Assembly (NCBI GenBank): GCA_002704185.1 | Contig: PAFP01000055.1 | Location: 1 to 17,102, forward strand | Length of the DNA stretch: 17,102 nt | Reading direction: 5' to 3' | Source: Candidatus Pelagibacter sp. | GTDB taxonomy: Bacteria > Pseudomonadota > Alphaproteobacteria > Pelagibacterales > Pelagibacteraceae | Part shown: in pieces, positions 1 through 7,215 of the stretch | Layout: each line of letters begins with the position of its first letter | Numbering within the stretch: the first letter of the stretch is position 1 | Program-made: the position numbers and the translations under genes | Notes under the pieces: generated by a model | The model's database searches: none | What the model saw: only the letters and a program-made list of their open reading frames with translations | What the model was told of the DNA's origin: nothing

Positions 1-1
1 T

Positions 2-115
2 GACGCATTAAAACTAATGAATGAAAAAAAAATTACTGTTTTGGTAATTGAAAAAAATAAAAAAATTCGAGGATTAATACATATGCATGATATTATTTCT
101 TTTTTAGGAATTTAG
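2..115 (+). CDS. kdsD: Arabinose-5-phosphate isomerase, C-terminal fragment (CBS domain)
   Basis: Only the last 37 codons are in the window; the frame is open from base 2 to a TAG at 113-115. The translated tail has the form ITVLVIEKNKKIRGLIHMHD followed by a short hydrophobic end. This matches the end of the second CBS domain of KdsD/KpsF/GutQ isomerases (consensus like '...LVGIIHIHDLLRAG'). KdsD converts ribulose-5-phosphate to arabinose-5-phosphate for Kdo synthesis in lipopolysaccharide. The next gene, lptC, starts 2 bases after the stop, and kdsD upstream of lpt genes is a common alphaproteobacterial order, which supports the call. The isomerase (SIS) domain lies outside the window, so the assignment rests on this short tail plus context. 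Confidence 0.75.
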   Translation, partial: DALKLMNEKKITVLVIEKNKKIRGLIHMHDIISFLGI

Positions 116-117
116 TA

Positions 118-690
118 ATGAAGAAACTTAGTCTATTATTTTTAGCTATTTTAACCCTTGTAATTGTTTATGTTTATTTGCCATTGGTTAATCCTGGAAC
201 TATAGAACAAAAAAAGGAAGTTGTTTCAGAAAATACTAAACAAAGTGATGCACAAAATACCTTTATAAAACCTGAATATATCTGGAAAACTGGTGATGGC
301 AGTTCATTAACTATAAAATCCGAGATAGCGTTTCAAAATAAAGAAGATCCTCATATTTTAGATTTAGAAGAAGTTTACTCATTCTCAAAATTAAACGATG
401 GCTCAATAATCAAGCTAACTTCTGGAAAAGCTATTTATAACAGAAAATCCCAAAATATTGTTTATTACAATAATGTTAAAATAATTAATAAAGATATGTC
501 TATTACATCTGAAAATGCAGAATATGTAACAAAAAATAATCTGTTAACTCTGTACGGTAATGTTAAAGTAATGAAAAATAATGATTTCATGACTTCTGAC
601 AGTGTTACATTTAATACTATTACAAAAAATTTGAAATTTTCAATGAAAGATAAAAATAAAAAAGTGTATGGAAAAAAAACAAAGAATTAA
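118..690 (+). CDS. lptC: LPS export protein LptC (membrane-anchored periplasmic beta-jellyroll)
   Basis: The 190-residue product begins with two lysines and one hydrophobic segment (about residues 5-23) with no cleavage site, as expected for the inner-membrane anchor of LptC. The rest is periplasmic and repeats the LptC/LptA (OstA-like) beta-strand pattern: 'GKAIYNRKSQNIVYYNNVKI', then ITSENAEYVTKNNLLTLYGN around residues 119-138, then 'TSDSVTFNTITKNL'. Length agrees with the family (about 190). LptC passes LPS from the LptBFG transporter to the periplasmic bridge. The start ATG overlaps the TAA following the kdsD stop. The lptB start lies inside this gene, overlapping by 23 bases. No lptA follows, although lptC-lptA-lptB is the usual order; I cannot exclude that this one jellyroll protein does part of LptA's work. 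Confidence 0.8.
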   Translation: MKKLSLLFLAILTLVIVYVYLPLVNPGTIEQKKEVVSENTKQSDAQNTFIKPEYIWKTGDGSSLTIKSEIAFQNKEDPHILDLEEVYSFSKLNDGSIIKLTSGKAIYNRKSQNIVYYNNVKIINKDMSITSENAEYVTKNNLLTLYGNVKVMKNNDFMTSDSVTFNTITKNLKFSMKDKNKKVYGKKTKN

Positions 691-1567
691 GGTAAAAGCT
701 TTATCAAGTAATAGTCAGGTAAAAAAATTATTATTAGATAAAAGGTATTTAATTGAAGACAAGTTAATTCTTAAGAAAGAATATTTAGTCAACAAACAAC
801 TAACACCAGTAAAAAATATTTTTGAATTTAAAAATACATCTAAAGCAAATTTAGAGATTAAAAATGTTTCAAAAATTTTAGATAATAGATCAATCATAAA
901 GAACGTGAGTTTGAGTGTTGAACCAGGAAAAATTGTTGGACTTTTAGGCCCAAATGGATGCGGAAAAACAACACTTTATAATTTAATTGTAGGTAAATAT
1001 TTTGTTGATAAGGGAGAAATACTTCTAAACAACAAAAAGATACATGATTATCCGATTTATCAAAGAAGCAGAATGGGTATTAGTTTATTAGAGCAACATC
1101 GTGGCTTACTTAACAATCTTACCGCTTTCGAAAATCTTTGTGCTATTTTAGAACTTTATATTGATGATGAAGTTAAAATTCAAAAAAGAGCCAATGAATT
1201 GTTAGCTAAATTTAATCTTGACTATTTAAAACATATTTTGGCTAGAAATCTTTCGGGTGGGGAATATAGAAAATGCGGAATATTACAACGAATCTGTAAT
1301 AAAAATATATCTGTGCTTTTATTAGACGAACCTTGCGCTGCATTAGATTTAATTTCTGTAAATAGCTTAAAACAATTTATTCTAGAATTAAAAAAATCAG
1401 GTATATCAATTTTAATTACTGATCATAATTATTTTTTAATAGAGGATATACTTGATAAGGTTTATATCATGAAGGAAGGACAGATTATAACTAGTGGTTC
1501 GACTAAACAGATTGAAAAAGATGAAAAGGCTATAAAATATTATTTAGGACAAAAAATTTCTAATTAA
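668..1567 (+). CDS. lptB: LPS export ABC transporter ATPase LptB, with N-terminal extension
   Basis: This is the cytoplasmic ATPase that powers LPS extraction by LptFG. The ABC core starts near residue 62 ('LEIKNVSKI') and has Walker A GPNGCGKTT (94-102), Q-loop Q143, signature LSGGE (195-199), Walker B VLLLDEP (216-222) and the switch histidine H253. 'DLISV' after Walker B resembles LptB's usual 'DPISV', separating it from LivG-like ATPases. The protein is 299 residues against about 240 for typical LptB: a lysine-rich extension of about 60 residues precedes the core. The extension contains no internal ATG/GTG/TTG before the core, so it is probably translated. The gene overlaps lptC by 23 bases and its 3' end overlaps the convergent zinc-protein gene by 8 bases. 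Confidence 0.9.
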   Translation: MEKKQRIKVKALSSNSQVKKLLLDKRYLIEDKLILKKEYLVNKQLTPVKNIFEFKNTSKANLEIKNVSKILDNRSIIKNVSLSVEPGKIVGLLGPNGCGKTTLYNLIVGKYFVDKGEILLNNKKIHDYPIYQRSRMGISLLEQHRGLLNNLTAFENLCAILELYIDDEVKIQKRANELLAKFNLDYLKHILARNLSGGEYRKCGILQRICNKNISVLLLDEPCAALDLISVNSLKQFILELKKSGISILITDHNYFLIEDILDKVYIMKEGQIITSGSTKQIEKDEKAIKYYLGQKISN

Positions 1568-1832
1568 TTTCTCCCTCATTTTCAATTTCAGCTTGCTCTT
1601 CTAAACTAATTATACCGTCATCACTTGGTTCCGTATCATCAATCTTGCTAATATCATCCTCTTTTTTAGGAGCTTCTTTTACTGGAATTTTTTCTGGAAT
1701 GATAGGAGATTGACTTTCTGTAATTGGATCAGTTAATATCTTTCCGCAGGAACACTTAGGATTAGTTTTTTTTAACGTGTACCATTTTTTTCCACACTCA
1801 CAGGTAATTTTTTTTCCAAATTTAGGATCCAT
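1560..1832 (-). CDS. Small zinc-ribbon protein, TIGR02300/FYDLN-acid family (divergent)
   Basis: The 90-residue protein has an N-terminal metal-binding domain with CEC at residues 11-13 and CSC at 28-30, then an acidic, proline-rich tail likely disordered. The start 'MDPKFGKKITC' and position directly divergent from aroA match the alphaproteobacterial TIGR02300 family ('...LGTKRxCxxCGxxFYDLNKxPxxCPxCG'). It departs from that family in two ways: the FYDLN motif reads WYTLK, and both expected CxxC pairs are CxC. Function is unknown for the family. It converges on lptB with an 8-base overlap. Family membership is inferred from the partial motif and context, so confidence is moderate; existence of the gene is more certain than its name. 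Confidence 0.65.
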   Translation of the reverse strand: MDPKFGKKITCECGKKWYTLKKTNPKCSCGKILTDPITESQSPIIPEKIPVKEAPKKEDDISKIDDTEPSDDGIISLEEQAEIENEGEIN

Positions 1833-1889
1833 TATAATTATATAATTATCTTTTAATTTTAATATCGGGTTATATAATTGAATATAAAA
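1833..1889. promoter_or_regulatory. Divergent intergenic spacer with TATAAT boxes
   Basis: This 57-base spacer separates the minus-strand zinc-ribbon gene from aroA-cmk and must hold the start of the long plus-strand transcript unless that starts elsewhere. TATAAT occurs at 1833-1838, 1841-1846 and 1873-1878. The last, on the plus strand, would place a transcript start within a few bases of the aroA ATG at 1890, giving a very short or absent leader. No good -35 box or Shine-Dalgarno sequence is visible. In DNA this AT-rich such hexamers arise by chance, so this is weak evidence. Confidence 0.3.
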
Positions 1890-3875
1890 ATGGCAATTAA
1901 AAAATCTCCTGCAAACAATGTAAATTTACAGGGCTCTATAGAGCTAAGTGGGGATAAATCAATATCAATTAGAGTGATTTTATTGTCTGCCTGGGCTCAT
2001 GGTATATCAACTTTCTATAATTTAGGAAACGGTGATGATGTTAAAACAGCGCTTACAACAATACAAAAATTAGGTATCAAAGTAGTAAACGATAAAAGTA
2101 AATTTACAGTGTTCGGTTGCGGTGTTGGTTACGATAAAATTAAAAATAGTATCAATCTAAATATGGGTAATAGTGGAACGTGTACAAGATTAGTTACAGC
2201 CCAACTTGCTTCTAGTGCAATTACATCAAGACTATACGGCGACAAATCGTTATCAAAAAGACCACTAAGAATAATCGATGTTTTAAGTGAATTCGGCTGT
2301 AATATTAAAGCTAATAAAAAAAAATTTTTGCCTATAAAGATATATGGTAACCCTGATACTATTCAATCAAACATTTCTATAAACAAATCCTCAGCACAAA
2401 TTATTTCTTCAGCTATTTTTTGTGCTATGAATAGTTATGGGATATCAAAAATAATTTCGAAAAATGACTCACGAGATCATACTGAAAAATTATTAAAATA
2501 TTTAAAGTATCCAATAAATATAAAATTAAAAAAAAATAATAAAATTAAAAAAATTTCTATAACTGGTAAACAAAAATTAGAAACAATAAATAATTATCGA
2601 ATTCCATCTGATCCTTCATCTGCAGCATTTTTAATTGTATTAAGCACTCTATCAGAGAATAGTGATCTGACGATAAAAAATGTTTTAATTAATAAATTCA
2701 GAATTCATTTTATAAATATTTTACTAAAGATGGGAGCTAAAATAAAAATTTTTAAAAAAAGAAATTATTTTGGTGAGCAAATAGCTGATATAAATGTTAA
2801 ATCTTCAAAATTATCTGGAATTAAAATTTTGCCAGAAATAGTGCCATCAATAATTGATGAACTTCCAATTTTATTTATTGCCGCATCATTTGCAAAAGGA
2901 GAAAGTTCATTTCCAAATTTAGATGAATTGAAAATTAAAGAGTCAGATAGATTAAAAGTTATGTACTTAAATTTAAAAAAATGTGGAGTTGATTGTTTGA
3001 TTAAAAAAAATTCATTAATAATAAAAGGCTTGTCAGAAAGGTATTTTAGTAATGAAATTCCAAAAATTGATACTTTTAATGATCATAGAATAGCATTATC
3101 ATTCTTGGTTTTTTCTGCGGTATCAAGAAAAAAAATTATAATTGATAATTTTGATACTGTGAATGTTAGTTTCCCAAATGTAGAAAAGTTAATTAAAAAA
3201 TTATACAAAAAAAAAGATAAAATCATTATTGCTTTAGATGGTACTGTATCTTCTGGAAAAACATCTATTTGCAAAAGTTTAGTAAAAAAGTATAAAAATG
3301 AAGCATTTTTTTTTGATAGTGGTTTATTATATAGAAAACTAAGCCTTATACATTTAAAGAAGAAAAACAAACGTATAAATGTCAAATTTTTAGTAAAGAG
3401 TGCTGAAAAAATAAAATTAAAGGATCTAAAAAATCCTGAGCTGCATTCCAATGAAGTTTCTAAGATTGTATCAAAAATTGCCAAAATCAAATCTATAAGA
3501 ACAGCATTATTACAAGTTCAGAGAAATATTATTTTTAAAAATAAAAATAAAATAGTCCTGGTTGCTGGCCGAGATATTGGATCCAAAGTACTTCCAAACA
3601 ATTTTTCAGACTTAAAGCTTTTTATAGACGCTCCGGTTCATATTAGAGCAAGACGCAGATTTAATGAGTTAAAAGCTAAATATGCTGACAAAAGTTTTGA
3701 TTACAAAACTGTGCTGAGACAGCTCATGCTAAGAGATAAGGTCGATTCTTTAAGGAAAATCAGCCCATTAATAAAAGTTAAGTCTGCACACTTGATTTCT
3801 AATCGCTCTAAGTATATATCAACGCCGATTATAAAAATTATGAGATTAATAAAAAAAGCATCTTTGAGCAATTAA
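1890..3875 (+). CDS. aroA-cmk: Bifunctional EPSP synthase / cytidylate kinase (AroA-Cmk fusion)
   Basis: One 661-residue frame carries two enzymes. Residues 1 to about 440 are 3-phosphoshikimate 1-carboxyvinyltransferase, making EPSP for chorismate: GDKSIS (21-26), GNSGT (93-97), SRDHTEK, DPSSAAF, IDE with catalytic D323/E324, KESDRL and DHRIA (398-402) are all present. From about residue 442 it is CMP/dCMP kinase: P-loop GTVSSGKT (451-458), 'DSGLLYR', AGRDIG, and the 'LRDKVDSLRKISPL' CMP-binding/lid motif. AroA followed by cmk is ordinary in Alphaproteobacteria; here the stop between them is gone and a short lysine-rich linker joins them. I prefer ATG 1890 over the in-frame TTG at 1878 because family members start only a short way before 'LQGSIELSGDKS'. 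The stop shares one base with the rpsA start. Confidence 0.93.
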   Translation: MAIKKSPANNVNLQGSIELSGDKSISIRVILLSAWAHGISTFYNLGNGDDVKTALTTIQKLGIKVVNDKSKFTVFGCGVGYDKIKNSINLNMGNSGTCTRLVTAQLASSAITSRLYGDKSLSKRPLRIIDVLSEFGCNIKANKKKFLPIKIYGNPDTIQSNISINKSSAQIISSAIFCAMNSYGISKIISKNDSRDHTEKLLKYLKYPINIKLKKNNKIKKISITGKQKLETINNYRIPSDPSSAAFLIVLSTLSENSDLTIKNVLINKFRIHFINILLKMGAKIKIFKKRNYFGEQIADINVKSSKLSGIKILPEIVPSIIDELPILFIAASFAKGESSFPNLDELKIKESDRLKVMYLNLKKCGVDCLIKKNSLIIKGLSERYFSNEIPKIDTFNDHRIALSFLVFSAVSRKKIIIDNFDTVNVSFPNVEKLIKKLYKKKDKIIIALDGTVSSGKTSICKSLVKKYKNEAFFFDSGLLYRKLSLIHLKKKNKRINVKFLVKSAEKIKLKDLKNPELHSNEVSKIVSKIAKIKSIRTALLQVQRNIIFKNKNKIVLVAGRDIGSKVLPNNFSDLKLFIDAPVHIRARRRFNELKAKYADKSFDYKTVLRQLMLRDKVDSLRKISPLIKVKSAHLISNRSKYISTPIIKIMRLIKKASLSN

Positions 3876-5593
3876 TGGTAGCACGACAAAACCTAAAAAT
3901 CTACAACAGCAATTCAAATCAAGAATTTGAAAAACTACTTAATGATAATTTAACTAACTCCGGGATAGTCGAACATACTATTGTTAAGGGAACAATAGAA
4001 AAAATAGAAGATAAATACATTACGGTATATTGTGTCGGTGCAAAAAGTAGCGGGGTAATTGAAAAATCAGAAATACCTCAATCAGAATTAGATACTGTGG
4101 AAGTTGGAAAAGAAATTGAGGTATATGTTGAAAGAACCGAGAATAGAAATGGAGAAATAGTTTTAAGTATTGAAAAGGCCCGTAGAGCAAGATCTTGGAA
4201 AAAAATAAAAGATGCTTTCGAAAAAAAAGAAAAAGTGAGCGGTGTAGTGCAGAATATGGTCAAGGGAGGGTACATAATCGAAGTTGAAAAAATATTTGCT
4301 TTTTGTCCATCATCACAATTATCAGACCGTCCAATAAAAAACGCAAGTGAGTTCATCAGAAAACCTTTAGAATTTTTAATAATTAAAATTGATCCAGTTC
4401 GTATGAATGTGATTGTTAGTAGACGTGCAATACTCGAGGAGGAAAAAAATTTAAATAAAGATCAGGTTATTTCAAATTATAAAGAGAAAGATATTATTGA
4501 AGGAAGAATAAAAGCTATAACTTCTTATGGACTATTTGTCAGCATTGAGACACTCGACTGTTTGCTTCACTCATCTGAGGTTTCATGGCTAAAAATTTCA
4601 AATTTAAATGACATGTTCACAGTCGGTGATACATTAAAATGTCAAGTTTTGGAGATTGATAAAGAAGCTAAACGTATGTCTTTATCTATTCGTTCGATGT
4701 ATCCAGATCCATTTAAAACAGTTAGTGAAAAATATACGATTGGTAAAGAATATGAAGTAAAAATAATTAAGTTAACTGATTGGGGAGCGTTTGCAGAATT
4801 ATCTGAAGGTGTATCTGGTTTAATCCATTCAAGTGAAATTAAACATATGCAAAAAAATGTTAATCCAAAATCTGTTTTTAAAATAAACGATGAAGTTAAA
4901 GTAAAATTAAAAGAGGTAAATACCGAAAAAAGGAAAATTAGTTTGAGTTATAAAGATTGCTTACCTAATCCAATAGACGAATTCATAAAAAAATATCCTA
5001 TAGGCACTGTTTGTGATGCAAAAATTGTTAATAAAAAAGATTTTGGATTATTCTTAAACACTGGTAATAATGAAATTGATATATTTGTTCACTATAAGCA
5101 ATTATCGTTTTCAGAAACCTCTAAAGATCTAGATGAATATAATAAAAATGACTCTGTTAAATTAAAGATAATTGATATCAAGGATGGTAAGGTCAATGGT
5201 TCAATTCGGGCTTTGAAAAAAGATCCTTTTTCGTTTTTTGAATCTAAAAAAGAAGGAAGTGTGGTTTCGGTACGAGTGGTAGAAATTCAACCTAATGCTA
5301 TTAAAGTTAATGTTGGAGAAGATAGATATCAAACCCTTATTAAAAAAGCAGACATTGCGTTAGAAAAAAAAGATTGTTCACCTTCAAGATTTGCACCAGG
5401 TGACACATTGGATGCTGTTATAGTTGAAATCTCAAATCAAACTAGAAAAGTAAAACTATCGATTAAAGAATACGAAAAACAACAGCAAGATGAAACATTA
5501 AAGAAATACGGTAGCACAACTAGTGGTCAGTCTTTAGCTGGAGTTTTAGGTGCTGCACTTAAAAAAAAATCAACAAAAAAAAAGAAATCTTAG
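3875..5593 (+). CDS. rpsA: 30S ribosomal protein S1
   Basis: The 572-residue protein has six S1 (OB-fold) repeats, roughly at 35-102, 120-184, 206-273, 290-360, 377-445 and 462-530. The third and fourth repeats carry the best motifs ('SYGLFVSIETLDCLLHSSEV', 'DWGAFAELSEGVSGLIHSSE'). The end 'KKYGSTTSGQSLAGVLGAAL' plus a lysine run is characteristic of alphaproteobacterial S1. S1 binds mRNA on the 30S subunit and helps translation initiation where Shine-Dalgarno pairing is weak, which fits this window, where most plus-strand genes lack a clear ribosome binding site. Its ATG overlaps the aroA-cmk TAA by one base, so the two are co-transcribed. Length and motifs are normal. Confidence 0.97.
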   Translation: MVARQNLKIYNSNSNQEFEKLLNDNLTNSGIVEHTIVKGTIEKIEDKYITVYCVGAKSSGVIEKSEIPQSELDTVEVGKEIEVYVERTENRNGEIVLSIEKARRARSWKKIKDAFEKKEKVSGVVQNMVKGGYIIEVEKIFAFCPSSQLSDRPIKNASEFIRKPLEFLIIKIDPVRMNVIVSRRAILEEEKNLNKDQVISNYKEKDIIEGRIKAITSYGLFVSIETLDCLLHSSEVSWLKISNLNDMFTVGDTLKCQVLEIDKEAKRMSLSIRSMYPDPFKTVSEKYTIGKEYEVKIIKLTDWGAFAELSEGVSGLIHSSEIKHMQKNVNPKSVFKINDEVKVKLKEVNTEKRKISLSYKDCLPNPIDEFIKKYPIGTVCDAKIVNKKDFGLFLNTGNNEIDIFVHYKQLSFSETSKDLDEYNKNDSVKLKIIDIKDGKVNGSIRALKKDPFSFFESKKEGSVVSVRVVEIQPNAIKVNVGEDRYQTLIKKADIALEKKDCSPSRFAPGDTLDAVIVEISNQTRKVKLSIKEYEKQQQDETLKKYGSTTSGQSLAGVLGAALKKKSTKKKKS

Positions 5594-5631
5594 CTTGTTT
5601 AATTAATTTTTTGTGATTTAATCCATATCGA

Positions 5632-5937
5632 ATGGAAACAAAAACCTACGTTAAATCTGACTTAGTCAATTCTATTCAATCAAAATATAATAATTTACCA
5701 GCAAGAGATATTGAAAGGATCATTGATGTAATCTTCAAATATCTTTCAAATTGCCTAGTATCAGGAACCTCGATTGAAATTAGAAATTTTGGTTGTTGGC
5801 GTATAAAGAAGATGAAACCAAAATCAGCTAGAAATCCCAAGACTGGTGAAAGTATTAGTGTTGGAGAAAAAAATAAAATTTGTTGGAAAAGTTCAAAATT
5901 TTTAAACCAAAGAATAAATAAAAATATTGAAAAATAA
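5632..5937 (+). CDS. ihfB: Integration host factor beta subunit
   Basis: A 101-residue HU/IHF-family DNA-bending protein. The beta-arm motif 'RNPKTGES' (from R67, intercalating proline P69) is intact, and the preceding 'IEIRNFGCW' strand matches IHF/HU. Location directly after rpsA is the standard place for ihfB (himD), which decides beta rather than alpha or HU. It acts in the nucleoid, as a dimer with IHF-alpha, bending DNA at specific sites. The last part 'KICWKSSKFLNQRI' is a divergent version of the usual 'VPxFKPGKxLRxRV'. It starts 38 bases after rpsA, with no clear ribosome binding site, and its end overlaps the pyrF start. Confidence 0.93.
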   Translation: METKTYVKSDLVNSIQSKYNNLPARDIERIIDVIFKYLSNCLVSGTSIEIRNFGCWRIKKMKPKSARNPKTGESISVGEKNKICWKSSKFLNQRINKNIEK

Positions 5938-6613
5938 AATATTTATTGCGCTTGATTGTAATCTGAGAAAAGCAAAATCAATAATTAAAGCAATTCCAAA
6001 AAAAAAAGTTAAAAATTATGTATTTATTCCAAAAATTGGTTATCAAATTTTTTTTGCTAAGGGTGGTAGAGAATTTATAAATTCATTAAAGAAATACGAT
6101 GTATTTTTAGACGCTAAACTACACGATATTGAAAACACAATGAAAAATGCCATGATATCAATAAAAGATTTGAAGAATGTAAAATATATAACTGTTCACT
6201 TAAGTTCCGGTTCTAAAGGTGTTAAAGCTGTTAAAAAATTCGCTTATGGAAAAAAAATACTTGGTGTCACTACATTGACAAATCTTGATAACAAATCAAT
6301 AAAAGAAGTAGGCCATACTAAGGAGATAGGTCAACTAATTATGCAACAAGCAAAAATCGCAAAAAAATTAGGCTGCTACGGTGTCATATGTAGTGGAAAA
6401 GAGTCGTTAAAAATTAATAAAATATATAAATTAAAAACCATTACCCCCGGTATTAGACTTCCAGGAGACAAAAAAAATGATCAAAAAAGAGTTACAACAC
6501 CAAAAGATGCATTTTTTAAACAAAATGCATACGGTATAGTTATAGGTAGAAGTGTAACCTCTGGGAATCTAAAAAATAATTTTAAAAAGCTTTTAAAACA
6601 TCTTGAAAGATGA
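5927..6613 (+). CDS. pyrF: Orotidine 5'-phosphate decarboxylase
   Basis: The 228-residue TIM-barrel enzyme converts OMP to UMP, the last step of de novo pyrimidine synthesis. Catalytic residues are in place: D10 in 'FIALD', K36, and the D-x-K-x-x-D triad D62/K64/D67 in 'FLDAKLHDI'. The phosphate-binding motif TPGIR (173-177) and 'GRSVT' (R208) are also present. No ATG or GTG is available at the N-terminus; TTG at 5927 puts 'IFIALD' at the family's normal distance from the start and makes an 11-base overlap with ihfB. The end overlaps trpF by ATGA. Unlike the genes that follow it, this one keeps its family's active-site signature. Confidence 0.94.
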   Translation: MKNKIFIALDCNLRKAKSIIKAIPKKKVKNYVFIPKIGYQIFFAKGGREFINSLKKYDVFLDAKLHDIENTMKNAMISIKDLKNVKYITVHLSSGSKGVKAVKKFAYGKKILGVTTLTNLDNKSIKEVGHTKEIGQLIMQQAKIAKKLGCYGVICSGKESLKINKIYKLKTITPGIRLPGDKKNDQKRVTTPKDAFFKQNAYGIVIGRSVTSGNLKNNFKKLLKHLER

Positions 6614-7215
6614 AATCTATAATAAAAATTTGTGGACTTAACAATAAAAGCTCTATTGATACTGCAATCAAACATGGTGCTAAATTTTTAGGTTTTGTAA
6701 TTAACTACCCTAAGAGTCCAAGAAATATCAATTTAAAAGAGCTAAAAATATTAACAGTTAATGTAAATGTTAATAAAGTTGCAGTAATGGTAAATCCAAA
6801 AGATGAGGAAATTTTACAAATTAAAGATATATGTGAATATATACAATGTCATGGAGACGAAACAAGCGATAGAATTAATGATATAAAAACAAAATTTAAT
6901 ATAAAAATCATTAAAGCCATCAAGATTAAAAATAAGTCATCTCTTCAGGAAATTTCTAAATATTCAGCTGCAGATGAGATATTAATTGATACACCGGCAA
7001 TGGAAAAAACGCAGACTTTCGACTTTAGAATTTTAAAGGGTATAGATATAACTCGCTATTTTTTGGCAGGAGGTATTACCACTGAGAATTTAAAATTTGC
7101 TATGCAAAATACAAACAAAATAGATGTATCAAGTGGGCTAGAAAATGTTAAAGGAATAAAAGACAATAAAAAAATTGAAAAATTTTTAAATTTAGTAAAA
7201 AGTTATGAAAGTTAA
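6610..7215 (+). CDS. trpF: Phosphoribosylanthranilate isomerase (divergent loop)
   Basis: The 201-residue protein keeps the TrpF framework: 'KICGL' with the general base C8, 'GFVINYPKSPRNI', 'QCHGDE', 'LID' with the general acid D127, 'LAGGIT' and 'IDVSSGLE'. It should isomerise phosphoribosylanthranilate in tryptophan synthesis. The glycine-rich loop after the catalytic Asp, normally PGGNGxxFDW or GGTGxxFDW, reads MEKTQTFDF (131-139): all glycines are gone and the loop is shorter. The stretch before PKSPR appears one residue longer than in most relatives. It overlaps pyrF by 4 bases and trpB by 11, so it is translated within the same operon. Identity as TrpF is secure from motifs and order; normal activity is not. 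Confidence 0.88.
   Translation: MKSIIKICGLNNKSSIDTAIKHGAKFLGFVINYPKSPRNINLKELKILTVNVNVNKVAVMVNPKDEEILQIKDICEYIQCHGDETSDRINDIKTKFNIKIIKAIKIKNKSSLQEISKYSAADEILIDTPAMEKTQTFDFRILKGIDITRYFLAGGITTENLKFAMQNTNKIDVSSGLENVKGIKDNKKIEKFLNLVKSYES

Noticed and set aside
1878..1889. TTG at 1878 as the aroA-cmk start
   Set aside because: An in-frame ATG lies 12 bases downstream at the expected distance from the conserved core, and TTG has no ribosome binding site to favour it.
3083..3490. Long minus-strand open frame inside aroA-cmk
   Set aside because: It lies opposite a well-supported domain, is phenylalanine/leucine-rich as complements of Lys/Asn codons are, and matches no family.
5594..5631. Terminator between rpsA and ihfB
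   Set aside because: A T-run is present but no stem precedes it, and ihfB follows in the same orientation.
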